Source: Parvularcula dongshanensis
GTDB taxonomy: Bacteria; Pseudomonadota; Alphaproteobacteria; Caulobacterales; Parvularculaceae
Reading direction: 5' to 3'
DNA: 64,000 nucleotides
Assembly (NCBI RefSeq): GCF_014199615.1
Contig: NZ_JACHOB010000003.1
Location: forward strand, 269,731-333,730
This document shows, in pieces, positions 51,937 through 60,918 of the stretch (position 1 is its first letter; each line of letters starts with the position of its first letter). The notes under the pieces are model-generated. The model did no database searches. It was not told where the DNA came from and saw nothing but the letters and a program-made list of their open reading frames with translations. The position numbers were made by a program, and so were the translations under genes.

Positions 51937-52686
51937 ATGACCTACTGCGTCGCCCTCAAGCTCCAAGAGGGCTTGGTCTTCCTCTCCGACACGCGGACCA
52001 ATGCCGGGATCGACGACGTCTCGCGCTACCGCAAGATGTTCACCTACGAGGACACCGGCAACAGGGCGATCACCCTCATGACGGCGGGCAACCTCTCCGT
52101 CACCCAAGGGGTGATCACGCGCCTGGACGCCGCGATCCGCCAGTCCGAGGCGGGCGACGAGACGGTCGAGACAGTGCTCAACGTCCCCAGCATCTTCCGC
52201 ATCGCGCAGATCGTGGGCGCCCTGATGAAGGAGGTGCTGTCGATCCATCGCGACGCGATGGAGAAGGACGGCGCGGCGTCCGGCGCATCGATCGTCGTCG
52301 GCGGTCAGATCGCGGGCGAAGCCCCTCGCCTCTTCCTCGTCTACTCGGCCGGCAACTTCATCGAGTGCGGCGAGGATTCGCCCTACTATCAGATCGGCGA
52401 GACCAAGTACGGCAAGCCGATCCTGACGCGCACGCTGACATATGCGACGCCGCTCGCCGACGGGCTTCGCGCCTGCCTCGTGTCCATGGATTCAACGGTG
52501 CGAAGCAACCTCTCCGTCGGTCCGCCCTTCGACCTCTCGATCATCCATACCGACGCGCTGTCGTTCGCGACGTGGCGGCGGATCGAAGAGGACGACGAGA
52601 CCTACGCTGCCCTGTCGGCGCAGTGGTCGCGCGCGCTTGCCGAGTCGCTGCACAACCTGCCCAATCTGGACCGGCTGCTGCGCTAG
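51937..52686 (+). CDS. Anbu proteasome-related peptidase
   Basis: Anbu is an ancestral proteasome-like (Ntn-hydrolase) protein. The 249-residue product starts MTYCVALKL, so Met removal exposes Thr2 as nucleophile. Asp18 in FLSDTRTNAG and Lys33 in RYRKMF complete the proteasome-type triad. GASIVVGGQI and RLFLVYSAGNFIEC are also Anbu-like. Structures of homologues show helical open assemblies; the substrate is unknown. It is the last gene of the ATP-grasp/alpha-E/transglutaminase cluster, 28 bases after the third. In many genomes these four occur together, suggesting synthesis and removal of a peptide or amide tag. Confidence 0.92.
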   Translation: MTYCVALKLQEGLVFLSDTRTNAGIDDVSRYRKMFTYEDTGNRAITLMTAGNLSVTQGVITRLDAAIRQSEAGDETVETVLNVPSIFRIAQIVGALMKEVLSIHRDAMEKDGAASGASIVVGGQIAGEAPRLFLVYSAGNFIECGEDSPYYQIGETKYGKPILTRTLTYATPLADGLRACLVSMDSTVRSNLSVGPPFDLSIIHTDALSFATWRRIEEDDETYAALSAQWSRALAESLHNLPNLDRLLR

Positions 52687-52703
52687 AGGCTGAGCAGGCG
52701 CCC

Positions 52704-53336
52704 TCACCCCCGGTGCAGGAAGTCGTCCAGGCGGACGAGGCCGCCGAACGACAAGCCTTCGCGCGCGCACATGGCGCCGACGACGTCGAGACCGGCACGC
52801 AACGCGGCGGGCTGGACCAGGGTTTGCGGTTCGGCCTCCACGACGGGGGTCGGTCCGGCGTCGGGACCGACGAGCTTCAACGCGGCGGTGAGCATGATCG
52901 GCACGGCCGCGGCAGCGCCGGCGAAGGGCCAGACGCTGCGAGCCCTGGCCTTCTTCGTGTCGATCTTCGCGACCGAGACGAGCTCGACGTCGACCATGAG
53001 ACGGACGCCTCGCTTTCGGATCGTTTCGACGAACCGAGGACACCGCGCATCGTCGCCGAGCGCCTTGCGCAGGTTGCAGACACAGCGGTCGATCGCCGCG
53101 CTGCCGACGACGACGCCGTCCCAGACCTCCTCGATCAACTCGTTCCGGGTGAAGGTCCGCCCAGGCTCGCTCGCCAAGAGGCAAGCGAGCGCGATGGTCT
53201 TGGGTTGGACACAGAAGGCTTCGTCGCGATGGACGATTCGGTTTCTAGTCGGATCGACGACGACTTCGCCGAGCTTGAAGGGCGAGCAAAGCGGCGCCCC
53301 CGCCTCGTGATCCTGAACTCCCCTCCGGCTGCCCAA
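52704..53336 (-). CDS. OmpR-type winged-helix regulator with a membrane segment (CadC/ToxR-like)
   Basis: A 210-residue protein. The N-terminal winged helix (~20-115) has FKLGEVVVDPTRNRIV, LLASEPGRTFTRNELIEEVWDG, and AIDRCVCNLRKALGDD with a final VRLMVDV wing strand. A hydrophobic helix (VWPFAGAAAAVPIMLTAALKLV, shown here to mark ~135-157) is followed by a short ~55-residue tail with one or two Cys. This is the ToxR/CadC architecture with a much shortened sensor. The TTG start at 53336 follows GGAGG by 6 bases. It faces the UrcA gene across 278 bases and may regulate it. Confidence 0.72.
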   Translation of the reverse strand: MGSRRGVQDHEAGAPLCSPFKLGEVVVDPTRNRIVHRDEAFCVQPKTIALACLLASEPGRTFTRNELIEEVWDGVVVGSAAIDRCVCNLRKALGDDARCPRFVETIRKRGVRLMVDVELVSVAKIDTKKARARSVWPFAGAAAAVPIMLTAALKLVGPDAGPTPVVEAEPQTLVQPAALRAGLDVVGAMCAREGLSFGGLVRLDDFLHRG

Positions 53337-53408
53337 TGCTGCCTCCGTCGACGTTTCCCGTGTTGAAGCTAGGCAGTGCGACAGGGCGTCGCAAGCTGCG
53401 GGAAGGTG

Positions 53409-53500
53409 ATGATCAGGTTCGCGCCCTTATCGTTTGTCAATAATACGACCTTCGTCGTTCCTGAGCGGATCCTGAGCGCGAAAAGCAGGGAATGATCAGG
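53409..53500. repeat. Direct repeats in the regulator-UrcA intergenic region
   Basis: ATGATCAGG occurs at 53409-53417 and 53492-53500. TCCTGAGCG occurs at 53459-53467 and 53470-53478, 11 bases apart, one helical turn. They could be regulator binding sites. The whole interval 53337-53614 holds no gene. A less GC-rich patch (TTGTCAATAATACG near 53434-53447) could be a promoter. Confidence 0.35.
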
Positions 53501-53614
53501 TCGCGCTTGGCTTCCGCTCAAGCGGCGCCTTCGGATCGGGCCCAGCTTCCCATCGTCGCGCTTCGACAGCGCGGCGCGCCCCGGACCGCTCGTCCGGGCA
53601 TCGGGAGACCAGAC

Positions 53615-53953
53615 ATGACCTTCAAGACCCTGCTCGTCGGCGCCGCTGCCCTCACAACCCTCATTCCGTTCGCGACCGCTTCCGCAGGTGGGCGCGAGGT
53701 TGCCGGCGACGACTTCACCTACGCGATCAGCGTCGGCGCACTGACGAGTTCGGCCGCTGCGAAAGCCGAGTACGTAAAGCTCGAGCGCGCCGTCAAACGA
53801 TACTGCGACCGTTCCGGCGAGCGCGGCCTTACGGCGCTGAAGGCGATGAAGAGCTGTAGGGCCGAAGTGATGGCCGCAGCGGTGCAGAAGATGCCCGCCG
53901 ACCTCCTTGCCCTGGCCGATGCGGACGCGAAGCCGGTCCGCCCGACGCTCTGA
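53615..53953 (+). CDS. UrcA family protein
   Basis: A 112-residue exported protein: signal peptide (LLVGAAALTTLIPFATASAG) and then the UrcA pattern with ISVGALTSSAAAKAEYVKLERAVKRYC, RSGERGLTALKAMKSC and AVMAAAVQKM-like helices. Two Cys probably pair. The family is common in alphaproteobacteria; function is unknown. ATG at 53615 follows GGGAGA. Confidence 0.82.
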   Translation: MTFKTLLVGAAALTTLIPFATASAGGREVAGDDFTYAISVGALTSSAAAKAEYVKLERAVKRYCDRSGERGLTALKAMKSCRAEVMAAAVQKMPADLLALADADAKPVRPTL

Positions 53954-53980
53954 ACCCCGACGGGCGGGCGGGGGCCGGTG

Positions 53981-55372
53981 TCAGGCCGCGCGGAGCACCA
54001 CGCGGTTCCGGCCCTCGTCCTTTGCGCGGTAGAGCGCCTCGTCCGCCGCCTTGATCAGGCTCTGCGGCGTTTCGATCGTGTCGTTCGGGTCCATGCTCGC
54101 GACGCCGATCGACACGGTGACGCCGAGTTCGGAGGAGCCGAGCCCGTCATCGGGCAGCTTGACTGGATCCTTCGCGATCGAGGCGCGCAGGCGCTCCGCC
54201 ACGATCTCCGCGAAGGTGGTGTCGGTGTCCGGCATGACGAAGATGAACTCCTCGCCGCCATAACGGCAGGCGAGGTCGACACCGCGGACCGACAGGCGCA
54301 GGCGCTCCGCCGTCTCCTTCAGCACCATGTCGCCGACGTCGTGCCCGAGCGTGTCGTTGACCCGTTTGAAGTGGTCGATGTCGAGCAGCATCAGCGAGAG
54401 CGGTTTGCCCTTGCTGCGCGCCTCCTGCATCAGCCGCGGCAGCTGCGTGGCGAGGTAGCGGCGGTTGTAAAGGCCGGTCAGCTGATCGGTGACGGCCAGC
54501 TCGAGCGTCTCGTTGAAGCTCGCGCGCAGGTTCTCGACGTAGCGGATGCGCTTGAGCTGCGTGCGGATGCGGGCCGCCGCCTCCTGGGGATCGACCGGCC
54601 GCATCATGTAGTCGTTGACGCCGATGTCGAGGGCGCGGACCAGGCGGCGCGTGTCCGCGCTGCGCGCGATGGCGAGGATCGGCGCCAGCCGTGAGCCTTC
54701 GAAGCTGCGCACCGCCGAACACAGGCGCAGCGGGTCGTAGCTCTCCATGCCGAGGTCGACGAGGATCACGTCCGGCGTTCCCTCGCGAAGCGCTTCGAGC
54801 GCCGCGCGGCCATCGGACACGTAGGTGAAGTTGCAGGCGGCAGGCAGCTCGGCCACGCCGCCTTCGAGACCGTCGATGAGGTCATCGTCGGTGACGACCA
54901 TGATCTGCCGCTCCTCGTCGCCGAGCTCCTCGAGCGCCGCCGGAGAGACGACGCCGAGCTCAGCGCCCTGCGCGTGGCGATGGCGAAGCTCGTCCGTCAT
55001 CTGCTTGAGGCGCGAGAGGCTGCGTACCCGTGCGAAGAGCGCGATGTCCTGGACCGGCTTGGTCAGGAAGTCGTCGGCGCCGGCGTTGAGGCCCGCGAGC
55101 CGGTCGGCCTGCTGGTCCAGAGCCGTGACCATGACCACGGGGATGTGGCAGGTCGCGGCGTTCGACTTGAGGTTCCTGCAGGTCTCGAACCCGTCCATGC
55201 CGGGCATCATGACGTCGAGAAGGATGATGTCCGGCTGCTGCTCGTTCGCGATCGAGATCGCTTCCTCGCCGCTGAGCGCGGTCAGAACGTCGAAGTACTC
55301 CGCCCGCAGCTTCGCCTCGAGCAGCTTTACGTTCGGCAAGAGGTCGTCGACGACGAGAACGCGTGCGGTCAT
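53981..55372 (-). CDS. pleD: PleD-type response regulator / diguanylate cyclase
   Basis: A 463-residue protein with two receiver domains and a GGDEF output. The first receiver has phosphoacceptor Asp53 (ILLDVMMPG), Thr83-region MVTALD and Lys105 in TKPV. The second (~155-275) is degenerate, as in Caulobacter. The GGEEF signature is at 372-376, with the inhibitory I-site RGVD (363-366) in place. It makes cyclic di-GMP and in Caulobacter drives the flagellum-to-stalk transition. It follows divK by 35 bases, the conserved pair. Confidence 0.96.
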   Translation of the reverse strand: MTARVLVVDDLLPNVKLLEAKLRAEYFDVLTALSGEEAISIANEQQPDIILLDVMMPGMDGFETCRNLKSNAATCHIPVVMVTALDQQADRLAGLNAGADDFLTKPVQDIALFARVRSLSRLKQMTDELRHRHAQGAELGVVSPAALEELGDEERQIMVVTDDDLIDGLEGGVAELPAACNFTYVSDGRAALEALREGTPDVILVDLGMESYDPLRLCSAVRSFEGSRLAPILAIARSADTRRLVRALDIGVNDYMMRPVDPQEAAARIRTQLKRIRYVENLRASFNETLELAVTDQLTGLYNRRYLATQLPRLMQEARSKGKPLSLMLLDIDHFKRVNDTLGHDVGDMVLKETAERLRLSVRGVDLACRYGGEEFIFVMPDTDTTFAEIVAERLRASIAKDPVKLPDDGLGSSELGVTVSIGVASMDPNDTIETPQSLIKAADEALYRAKDEGRNRVVLRAA

Positions 55373-55407
55373 CTCGCTCCCCAGGGAGTTCCGGTTACCC
55401 CCGGGGC

Positions 55408-55791
55408 TTACCCGAGATACCTTTTCACTTTCTCAAGAAAGACCGGCACCGAGATCGGCTTGGCGAGGTAGTCCTCGCACCCGCCCGCCCGAATGCGTTC
55501 CTCGTCGGACTTCATGGCGAAGGCGGTCACCGCGATGACGGGGATGTGGGAAACTTCGGGGTCGGCCTTCAGCTCGCTCGTCACCTCGAGGCCGGACTTG
55601 CCGGGCAGCTGAATGTCCATGAGCACGAGGTCGGGCTGGTGGGCCTTGACCAAGGACAACGCATCGTTGCCGTTGTCGGTCTGCACGACGCGGTAGCCCT
55701 GCGTCTCGAGCAGATCGTTGAAGAGCTTCATGTTGAGCTCGTTGTCCTCTACGATGAGGACGGTCTTGCCCGGACTAGTTTGAGACGACAT
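55408..55791 (-). CDS. divK: Single-domain response regulator DivK
   Basis: A 127-residue lone receiver domain: [14 protein letters not shown] (acidic pair), [11 protein letters not shown] (Asp59), [14 protein letters not shown], and YLAKPI (Lys). DivK controls cell polarity and CtrA activity with the kinases DivJ and PleC. The start [10 protein letters not shown] at 55791 is chosen; an upstream extension lacks similarity. pleD follows. Confidence 0.94.
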   Translation of the reverse strand: MSSQTSPGKTVLIVEDNELNMKLFNDLLETQGYRVVQTDNGNDALSLVKAHQPDLVLMDIQLPGKSGLEVTSELKADPEVSHIPVIAVTAFAMKSDEERIRAGGCEDYLAKPISVPVFLEKVKRYLG

Positions 55792-55896
55792 GCCCACATC
55801 CAACCGTATCGCGCCGCGATGACTCCGCGGCGCTTCCGTTCGGCCGCATATCTTCAAATAGAGGACTTAGGTTAAGCCGGCGTTGACCGTAACCCC

Positions 55897-57192
55897 ATGG
55901 ATCGAGACCTCGGCATATGCCGCGATTGCGACTGGTTCGGCGAGGCGTCCCCTCGCTGTCCTCAATGCGATTCCGTTCGGGTTCTCAAGCACGACGAGCT
56001 CGGCACGCTCGGAATCGCCCATCTCGATTGCGACGCCTTCTTCGCCGCGATCGAGAAACGGGACGACCCGGACCTTGCCGACAAGCCGGTCGTGATCGGC
56101 GGTGGGCGGCGCGGCGTGGTCTCGACGGCCTGCTACGTGGCGCGGACCTACGGCGTGCGCTCGGCCATGCCGATGTTCCAGGCGCTGAGGCTCTGCCCGG
56201 ACGCCACGATCGTGCGCCCCCGCTTCGAAGCCTACCGCGAGGCCGCGCATCAGATACGCCAACTGATGACGGCGCTCACGCCTCTCATCCAGCCCGTATC
56301 GATCGACGAGGCCTATCTCGACCTTCGCGGCACGGCTCGCCTGCACGGCCGCCCGCCGGCCGCCTCGCTCGCGCGACTGGTGCGCAAGATCAGCGATGAG
56401 GTCGGCATCGACGTCTCCATTGGGCTCAGCCACAACAAGTTCCTCGCCAAGACCGCGTCGGACCTCGACAAGCCGCGGGGCTTCGCGATCATCGGCAAAG
56501 CCGAGACGGAGGACTTCCTTCGCGGTCAGCCGCCGAGCTTCGTCCGGGGCGTCGGGACCTCCTTCGCGGGCAAGCTCGAACGGGACGGCTTCCGAACCCT
56601 AGCCGACGTGCAGGCCGCCGGCCCCCGCGCCATGGCAGACCGTTACGGCGAAGCGGGCCTTCGCCTCTACCGCCTCTCCTTCGGCCGCGACGACCGCCCC
56701 GTGACGCCGGAACGGGAGACCAAGAGCATCTCGTCCGAAACGACGTTCGGCGAGGACGTGGGCGACCGCGACGCGCTCGAGGACCGTCTCTACGCGATGG
56801 CCCAGAAGACCGCGCGGCGCGCGAAGGAGAAGGGGTTCGCCGGACGGGTCGTGACGCTCAAGCTCAAGACGTCCGACTTCAAGCTCCTGACCCGTCGGCG
56901 CACGCTCGGCGTTCATACCAACCTCGCCCGCGTGCTCTACGACGAAGGCGTCAGCCTCCTGCGCGAAGAGGTTCCGAGCCGGGCCTCGCGCAGAACCTTT
57001 CGCCTGATCGGCCTTGGGCTTTCGGACCTCACCCTTGCCGAGGCGATGACGCGGGACTTCGCCTACCCCGAAGCCCACCGGAAGATCGGCTCGCAGGAAG
57101 CCGCGCTCGATGCGCTGCGCGCGCGGTTCGGCGACGAGGCGATCGGTACGCTAAGGGACGCCCGACTACGAAAACCGAGGAGCCCGTCATGA
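55897..57192 (+). CDS. dinB: DNA polymerase IV with N-terminal zinc knuckle
   Basis: A Y-family translesion polymerase of 431 residues. Four Cys (8, 11, 21, 24) at the N-terminus form a probable zinc knuckle typical of one alphaproteobacterial DinB branch. The catalytic motifs are IAHLDCDAFFAAIEK (Asp44) and PVSIDEAYLDL. The palm/thumb HhH region (FVRGVGTSFAGKLERDGF) and the little finger follow. A C-terminal clamp-binding motif is not obvious. It overlaps the RidA gene by ATGA. Confidence 0.93.
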   Translation: MDRDLGICRDCDWFGEASPRCPQCDSVRVLKHDELGTLGIAHLDCDAFFAAIEKRDDPDLADKPVVIGGGRRGVVSTACYVARTYGVRSAMPMFQALRLCPDATIVRPRFEAYREAAHQIRQLMTALTPLIQPVSIDEAYLDLRGTARLHGRPPAASLARLVRKISDEVGIDVSIGLSHNKFLAKTASDLDKPRGFAIIGKAETEDFLRGQPPSFVRGVGTSFAGKLERDGFRTLADVQAAGPRAMADRYGEAGLRLYRLSFGRDDRPVTPERETKSISSETTFGEDVGDRDALEDRLYAMAQKTARRAKEKGFAGRVVTLKLKTSDFKLLTRRRTLGVHTNLARVLYDEGVSLLREEVPSRASRRTFRLIGLGLSDLTLAEAMTRDFAYPEAHRKIGSQEAALDALRARFGDEAIGTLRDARLRKPRSPS

Positions 57193-57644
57193 CCGCCATC
57201 GAAGTCCGCTTGGAAGAGCTGGGTCTCGCGCTGCCCTCGCCCGCCGCGCCCGTCGCCGCCTACGTTCCCGCGGTCGAGGCGGGCGGCCTCCTCATGGTCT
57301 CGGGTCAGCTTCCCTTTCGCGACGGCGCGGTGATGACCGGTCACCTCGGAGAACGCGTCAGCGTCTCGGAGGGCGCAGAGGCCGCGAAGGCTTGCGCGCT
57401 GATGATCCTCGCGCAGGCAAAGGCGGCGGTCGGGTTCGAACGGATCGCCCGTTGCGTCCGGCTCGAAGGGTTCGTGGCCTGCACGCCGGACTTCACCGAC
57501 CACCCGAAGGTCATCAACGGCGCGTCCGAGTTGATGCAGGACGTGCTCGGCGAGGCGGGACGCCACGCCCGCTTCGCGGTCGGCGCGCCCTCCCTACCCT
57601 TGGGCGCTTGCGTCGAGATCGGCGCCGTCTTCGCGCTTAAGTAG
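57189..57644 (+). CDS. RidA (YjgF/YER057c) family protein, Rid6/7-like
   Basis: A 151-residue Rid-family protein with VEAGGLLMVSGQLPFRDGAV, AKACALMILAQAKAAVG, RIARCVRLEGFVACTPDF, and LPLGACVEIGAVFAL. The Arg that binds carboxylates in RidA enamine deaminases is not clearly placed, so the activity is uncertain. It is coupled to dinB. Its last 51 bases overlap lpxB on the other strand. Confidence 0.82.
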   Translation: MTAIEVRLEELGLALPSPAAPVAAYVPAVEAGGLLMVSGQLPFRDGAVMTGHLGERVSVSEGAEAAKACALMILAQAKAAVGFERIARCVRLEGFVACTPDFTDHPKVINGASELMQDVLGEAGRHARFAVGAPSLPLGACVEIGAVFALK

Positions 57645-58778
57645 GGCGACGATCTCCTCGGCGGCGCGCGCCGCCGCGTCGCCGCTGCCGACGAGCCGCG
57701 GCAGGACGCGGCGGAAGGCCGAGAGCTGTCGGCGCCGCGCCTCGTCGTCCGTGAGAAGGCGCACGACGTCGGCACGGAGTTGCTCGGGCGTGCAGTCCTC
57801 CTGCAATCGCTCGGGCACGACGCGCTCGCCCGCGGCGATGTTGAGGATCGTCACCGTATCGGTGATCAGGATCCGCCGCGCCCAGGCGGCGGTCAGGCGT
57901 CCGACCTTGTACCCGACCACCATGGGCACGCCGCAAAGAGCGAGTTCCGTCGTCACCGTGCCCGAAGCCGCCAGGGCCGCCTCGGCGGCTTCGAACGCGT
58001 CGAAGCGCTCGGCGGCGGGAACGATCAGCGCTTCGTTCGTCCAACGGGCACAGGCGGACCGCACTTCGGCCTCGACGGCCGGAGCGGCGACCACGACGAT
58101 TCGGGTCCCCGGAACTTCCTTCGAGACGCCGTCCACGGCGTCGCCGAACGTCGGCATCAGTCGCTCGACTTCGCTCCGGCGGCTTCCGGGCAAGACGGCC
58201 AGCAAACGCTCCTCCCCCAGCCCGTGCCGCGCGCGGAAGGCGTCACCGGACCGCGGCGTCTTGGCGACGGCTTGGAAGTTCGGGTTGCCGACGAAGGCCG
58301 CCCTGCCCCCCTCTGCCTCGAAGAGGGGCGGCTCGAAGGGCAAGAGGGTGAGGATGAGGTCGAAGAGCGAGGCGGCGGTGGCGGCCCGCTCCGGCCGCGA
58401 CGCCCAGACCTGCGGCGCTGCGAGCTTAACGAGCCTTGTGGAAGGCGATGCGCGCTTGATGCGGGGCGCGGCCAGCCGGGAGAAGCCCCAGGCATCGATC
58501 AGGACCGCCGCCTCCGGGGCTTCTTCGCGTGCGATCTTGGCGAGCCGGCCTGCGGCGGCGAGCGCCGCGGGAACGGCGCGGACCGCATCGCCGAGGCCCA
58601 TCACGCTCAACGCCCGCACGTCGAAGGCGCTGTCGAGACCCTCCGCCCGCATCGCGTCCCCGCCGCACCCGACGAAGCGCGGCGGAACGGGAAGCGCGCC
58701 ACGCAGCGCGCGCATCAGGTCGGCGCCCATCGCGTCGGCGGAAGGTTCGACCGCGCTCAAGAGGAAGGTGCGCGCCAT
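57594..58778 (-). CDS. lpxB: Lipid-A-disaccharide synthase
   Basis: LpxB joins UDP-2,3-diacylglucosamine and lipid X. The 394-residue GT-B protein has LSAVEPSADAMGADLMRAL, FVGCGGDAMRAEGLDS, VLIDAWGFSRLAAPRIKR (in place of the usual IDSPDF), QVWASRPERAA, LLPFEPPLFE, LPGSRRSEVERL, and a late SGTVTTELALCGVPMVVGYK. It is the last gene of the minus-strand cluster and follows lpxI by 3 bases. Its 3' end overlaps the RidA gene tail to tail. Confidence 0.95.
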   Translation of the reverse strand: MARTFLLSAVEPSADAMGADLMRALRGALPVPPRFVGCGGDAMRAEGLDSAFDVRALSVMGLGDAVRAVPAALAAAGRLAKIAREEAPEAAVLIDAWGFSRLAAPRIKRASPSTRLVKLAAPQVWASRPERAATAASLFDLILTLLPFEPPLFEAEGGRAAFVGNPNFQAVAKTPRSGDAFRARHGLGEERLLAVLPGSRRSEVERLMPTFGDAVDGVSKEVPGTRIVVVAAPAVEAEVRSACARWTNEALIVPAAERFDAFEAAEAALAASGTVTTELALCGVPMVVGYKVGRLTAAWARRILITDTVTILNIAAGERVVPERLQEDCTPEQLRADVVRLLTDDEARRRQLSAFRRVLPRLVGSGDAAARAAEEIVALLKREDGADLDASAQG

Positions 58779-58781
58779 GTT

Positions 58782-59660
58782 TCAGCCGAGGTCCGCCGCC
58801 GTAAAGCCGTAGAGGAACAAGCCCGCCTCGTCGGCGGCGCTGACCACCGCTTCCCGGTCGACGATGAGCGCGGCCCCCGCCTCCACCGCCACACCGGCGA
58901 GGTGAGCCGCCTTCGCGCCCTCGATCGTGCGCACGCCAACGGTCGGCAGGTCCACACGGCGCTCCTGCGTCGGCTTGGGGCGCTTCACGAGCACGCCGCG
59001 GCGAGGCGGCCCGTCGCCACCCCCTGCGCCCAGCAGGTCGGCGGGGAGACCGGCGCAGCGGGTGAGCATGGCGTCGGTCCCCTCCGCCGCCTCGACCGCG
59101 AGGACGAACCCGTCCCGAACCACGACGCCCTGCCCCACGTCGAAGGGGCCGAGCGCGTCTATCAACGCGGCGCCCTTGGCAACGTCGCGCAGCGCCGCCG
59201 CGTCCGGGGCGTAGGCGCCGAGCGATCCCTCGCCGGCCGCGAGGGTGGCGGCCACCTCTTCGGCGCCGAGAACGGCGAAGCCTTCCGCCTCGAAGGTCTC
59301 GACGAGGACGCCTAGCAGCGCGCCGTCCCCCTGGCGCGCCGCGGCGACCAGCTTCGGCAGGAGCGCGGCGCCGCGCCAGTCCGGCTTGAGGCCGGCGAAG
59401 TTCGGCCTTCGGACGGTTCCCGCCATGACGACGGCATCGCACTCTGCGGCGCGGAGCATCTTCAGGAGACGGCCGAACTCGGCGATGCCGCACTCGGCGC
59501 CGTCATAGCCTTCGGTCGCAGCGTCTGCGTAGCCGCGCAGGCGGAAGACGGCGAAGGGTGCGCCGGTGGCGCGGCACGCATCGGCCAGGCGAGCGGGCAG
59601 CGCACCGCCCCCCGCGACGATGCCGAGCTTGCGCCAGCGCCGCGCGGTCATGGCGCTCAC
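58782..59660 (-). CDS. lpxI: UDP-2,3-diacylglucosamine diphosphatase LpxI
   Basis: LpxI hydrolyses UDP-2,3-diacylglucosamine to lipid X and replaces LpxH in alphaproteobacteria. The ~290-residue protein has [39 protein letters not shown], and the C-terminal domain with [25 protein letters not shown] and [12 protein letters not shown]. The GTG at 59660 overlaps the lpxA stop (GTGA); ATG at 59651 is the alternative start. Confidence 0.94.
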   Translation of the reverse strand: MSAMTARRWRKLGIVAGGGALPARLADACRATGAPFAVFRLRGYADAATEGYDGAECGIAEFGRLLKMLRAAECDAVVMAGTVRRPNFAGLKPDWRGAALLPKLVAAARQGDGALLGVLVETFEAEGFAVLGAEEVAATLAAGEGSLGAYAPDAAALRDVAKGAALIDALGPFDVGQGVVVRDGFVLAVEAAEGTDAMLTRCAGLPADLLGAGGGDGPPRRGVLVKRPKPTQERRVDLPTVGVRTIEGAKAAHLAGVAVEAGAALIVDREAVVSAADEAGLFLYGFTAADLG

Positions 59661-60442
59661 CGCGCCGGCAGGCAGAGGGGCCGCTTGTCGTCGGCCTGCA
59701 TGAAGGCGAGGATCGCCATCACCTCGGGCACTTCGCCGTAGAGCTTCGCCGCGTCGTCGATCCGCTCTTCCAGCGTGCCTTCGGGCGCGAACAGAAGGCG
59801 GTAGGCGCCTCGGATCGCGTGGATCGTCGGCCGCGACAGGCCCCGCCGCTTCATGCCGACGAGGTTCAGCCCTTCGAGGTGCGCGTGGTTTCCGAAGACC
59901 GTCCCGTACGGAATCACGTCCTTGGTCACGATCGCGCCGCCGCCCACGAAGCTGTACGGACCGATGCGGCTGAACTGGTGCACGGCGCAGAGGCCGGACA
60001 GGAAGGCGTAGTCGCCGACCTCGACATGCCCGCCGAGGGTCGCGTTGTTCGCCATGATGACGTGGTCGCCCAAGACGCAGTCATGCGCGACGTGGGCGCC
60101 GACCATGTAGAGGCCGTCATCGCCCACCACCGTCTCGCCGTGCCCCTGCACCGTGCCGGGATGCATAGTGACGTGCTCGCGGATCTGGTTGCGCGCGCCG
60201 ATCCTGAGCCTCGTCGGCTCGCCCTTGTAGCCGAGGTGCTGCGGCGGCGAGCCGAGGACCGCGAAGGGGTAGATCTCGGTGCCTTCGCCCACCGTCGTAT
60301 GGCCGAGCACGGTGGCGTGCGGATGAAGGTTCACGCCGTCTTCGAGGACGACGTTCGCGCCGACGTGACAGAAGGGCGCGACCTCCACGCCCTCTCCGAT
60401 CTTCGCGCCGTCCTCGACGATGGCGCGCGGATGGACGCTCAT
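59657..60442 (-). CDS. lpxA: UDP-N-acetylglucosamine acyltransferase
   Basis: LpxA is the first lipid A enzyme: it moves a hydroxyacyl chain from ACP to UDP-GlcNAc. The 261-residue left-handed beta-helix protein starts [19 protein letters not shown], has hexapeptide repeats, the catalytic His region in [25 protein letters not shown], and the C-terminal helical part ([17 protein letters not shown]). The start overlaps fabZ by TGATG. Confidence 0.96.
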   Translation of the reverse strand: MSVHPRAIVEDGAKIGEGVEVAPFCHVGANVVLEDGVNLHPHATVLGHTTVGEGTEIYPFAVLGSPPQHLGYKGEPTRLRIGARNQIREHVTMHPGTVQGHGETVVGDDGLYMVGAHVAHDCVLGDHVIMANNATLGGHVEVGDYAFLSGLCAVHQFSRIGPYSFVGGGAIVTKDVIPYGTVFGNHAHLEGLNLVGMKRRGLSRPTIHAIRGAYRLLFAPEGTLEERIDDAAKLYGEVPEVMAILAFMQADDKRPLCLPAR

Positions 60443-60918
60443 CACCGGGGCTCCGTCAGCATCGCGCCGAAGGCGGCCTCCGCGACGAGCTTGCCGTCGA
60501 CCGTCGCCTTCGCCTCGTACTTCCACACGGGCGGGCGGCGGTTGGTGACGGTGACGCGGATGCGCAGCTGATCGCCGGGCACGACGGGCCTGCGGAACTT
60601 CGCCTTCTCGACCCCCATGAAGAGGACGATCTTGTTCTCGGTATCCACCTCGTCGGCATAGGCGGTATAGGCCGCCGCCGTCTGCGCCATCGCCTCGACG
60701 ATGAGGACGCCCGGCATGACCGGCATCTCGGGGAAGTGGCCGATGAAGAACGGCTCGTTGATGGTGACGTTCTTGATTCCCGTCGCCCCGGCGGTCCTGT
60801 CGATCTCGACGATCCTATCCACGAGCAACATGGGGTAGCGGTGCGGAAGGATCCGCTTGATCGCCGTCACGTCGAGATCGGCCAGCCCCTCGGCGGTCTC
60901 GGTCATATCTTCACTCAC
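60442..60918 (-). CDS. fabZ: 3-hydroxyacyl-[acyl-carrier-protein] dehydratase
   Basis: A 158-residue hot-dog dehydratase of fatty acid elongation: [43 protein letters not shown] (catalytic His and Glu). GTG at 60918 overlaps the lpxD stop (GTGA); ATG at 60906 is a possible alternative. Sitting among lpx genes, it competes for the same hydroxyacyl-ACP. Confidence 0.95.
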   Translation of the reverse strand: MSEDMTETAEGLADLDVTAIKRILPHRYPMLLVDRIVEIDRTAGATGIKNVTINEPFFIGHFPEMPVMPGVLIVEAMAQTAAAYTAYADEVDTENKIVLFMGVEKAKFRRPVVPGDQLRIRVTVTNRRPPVWKYEAKATVDGKLVAEAAFGAMLTEPR

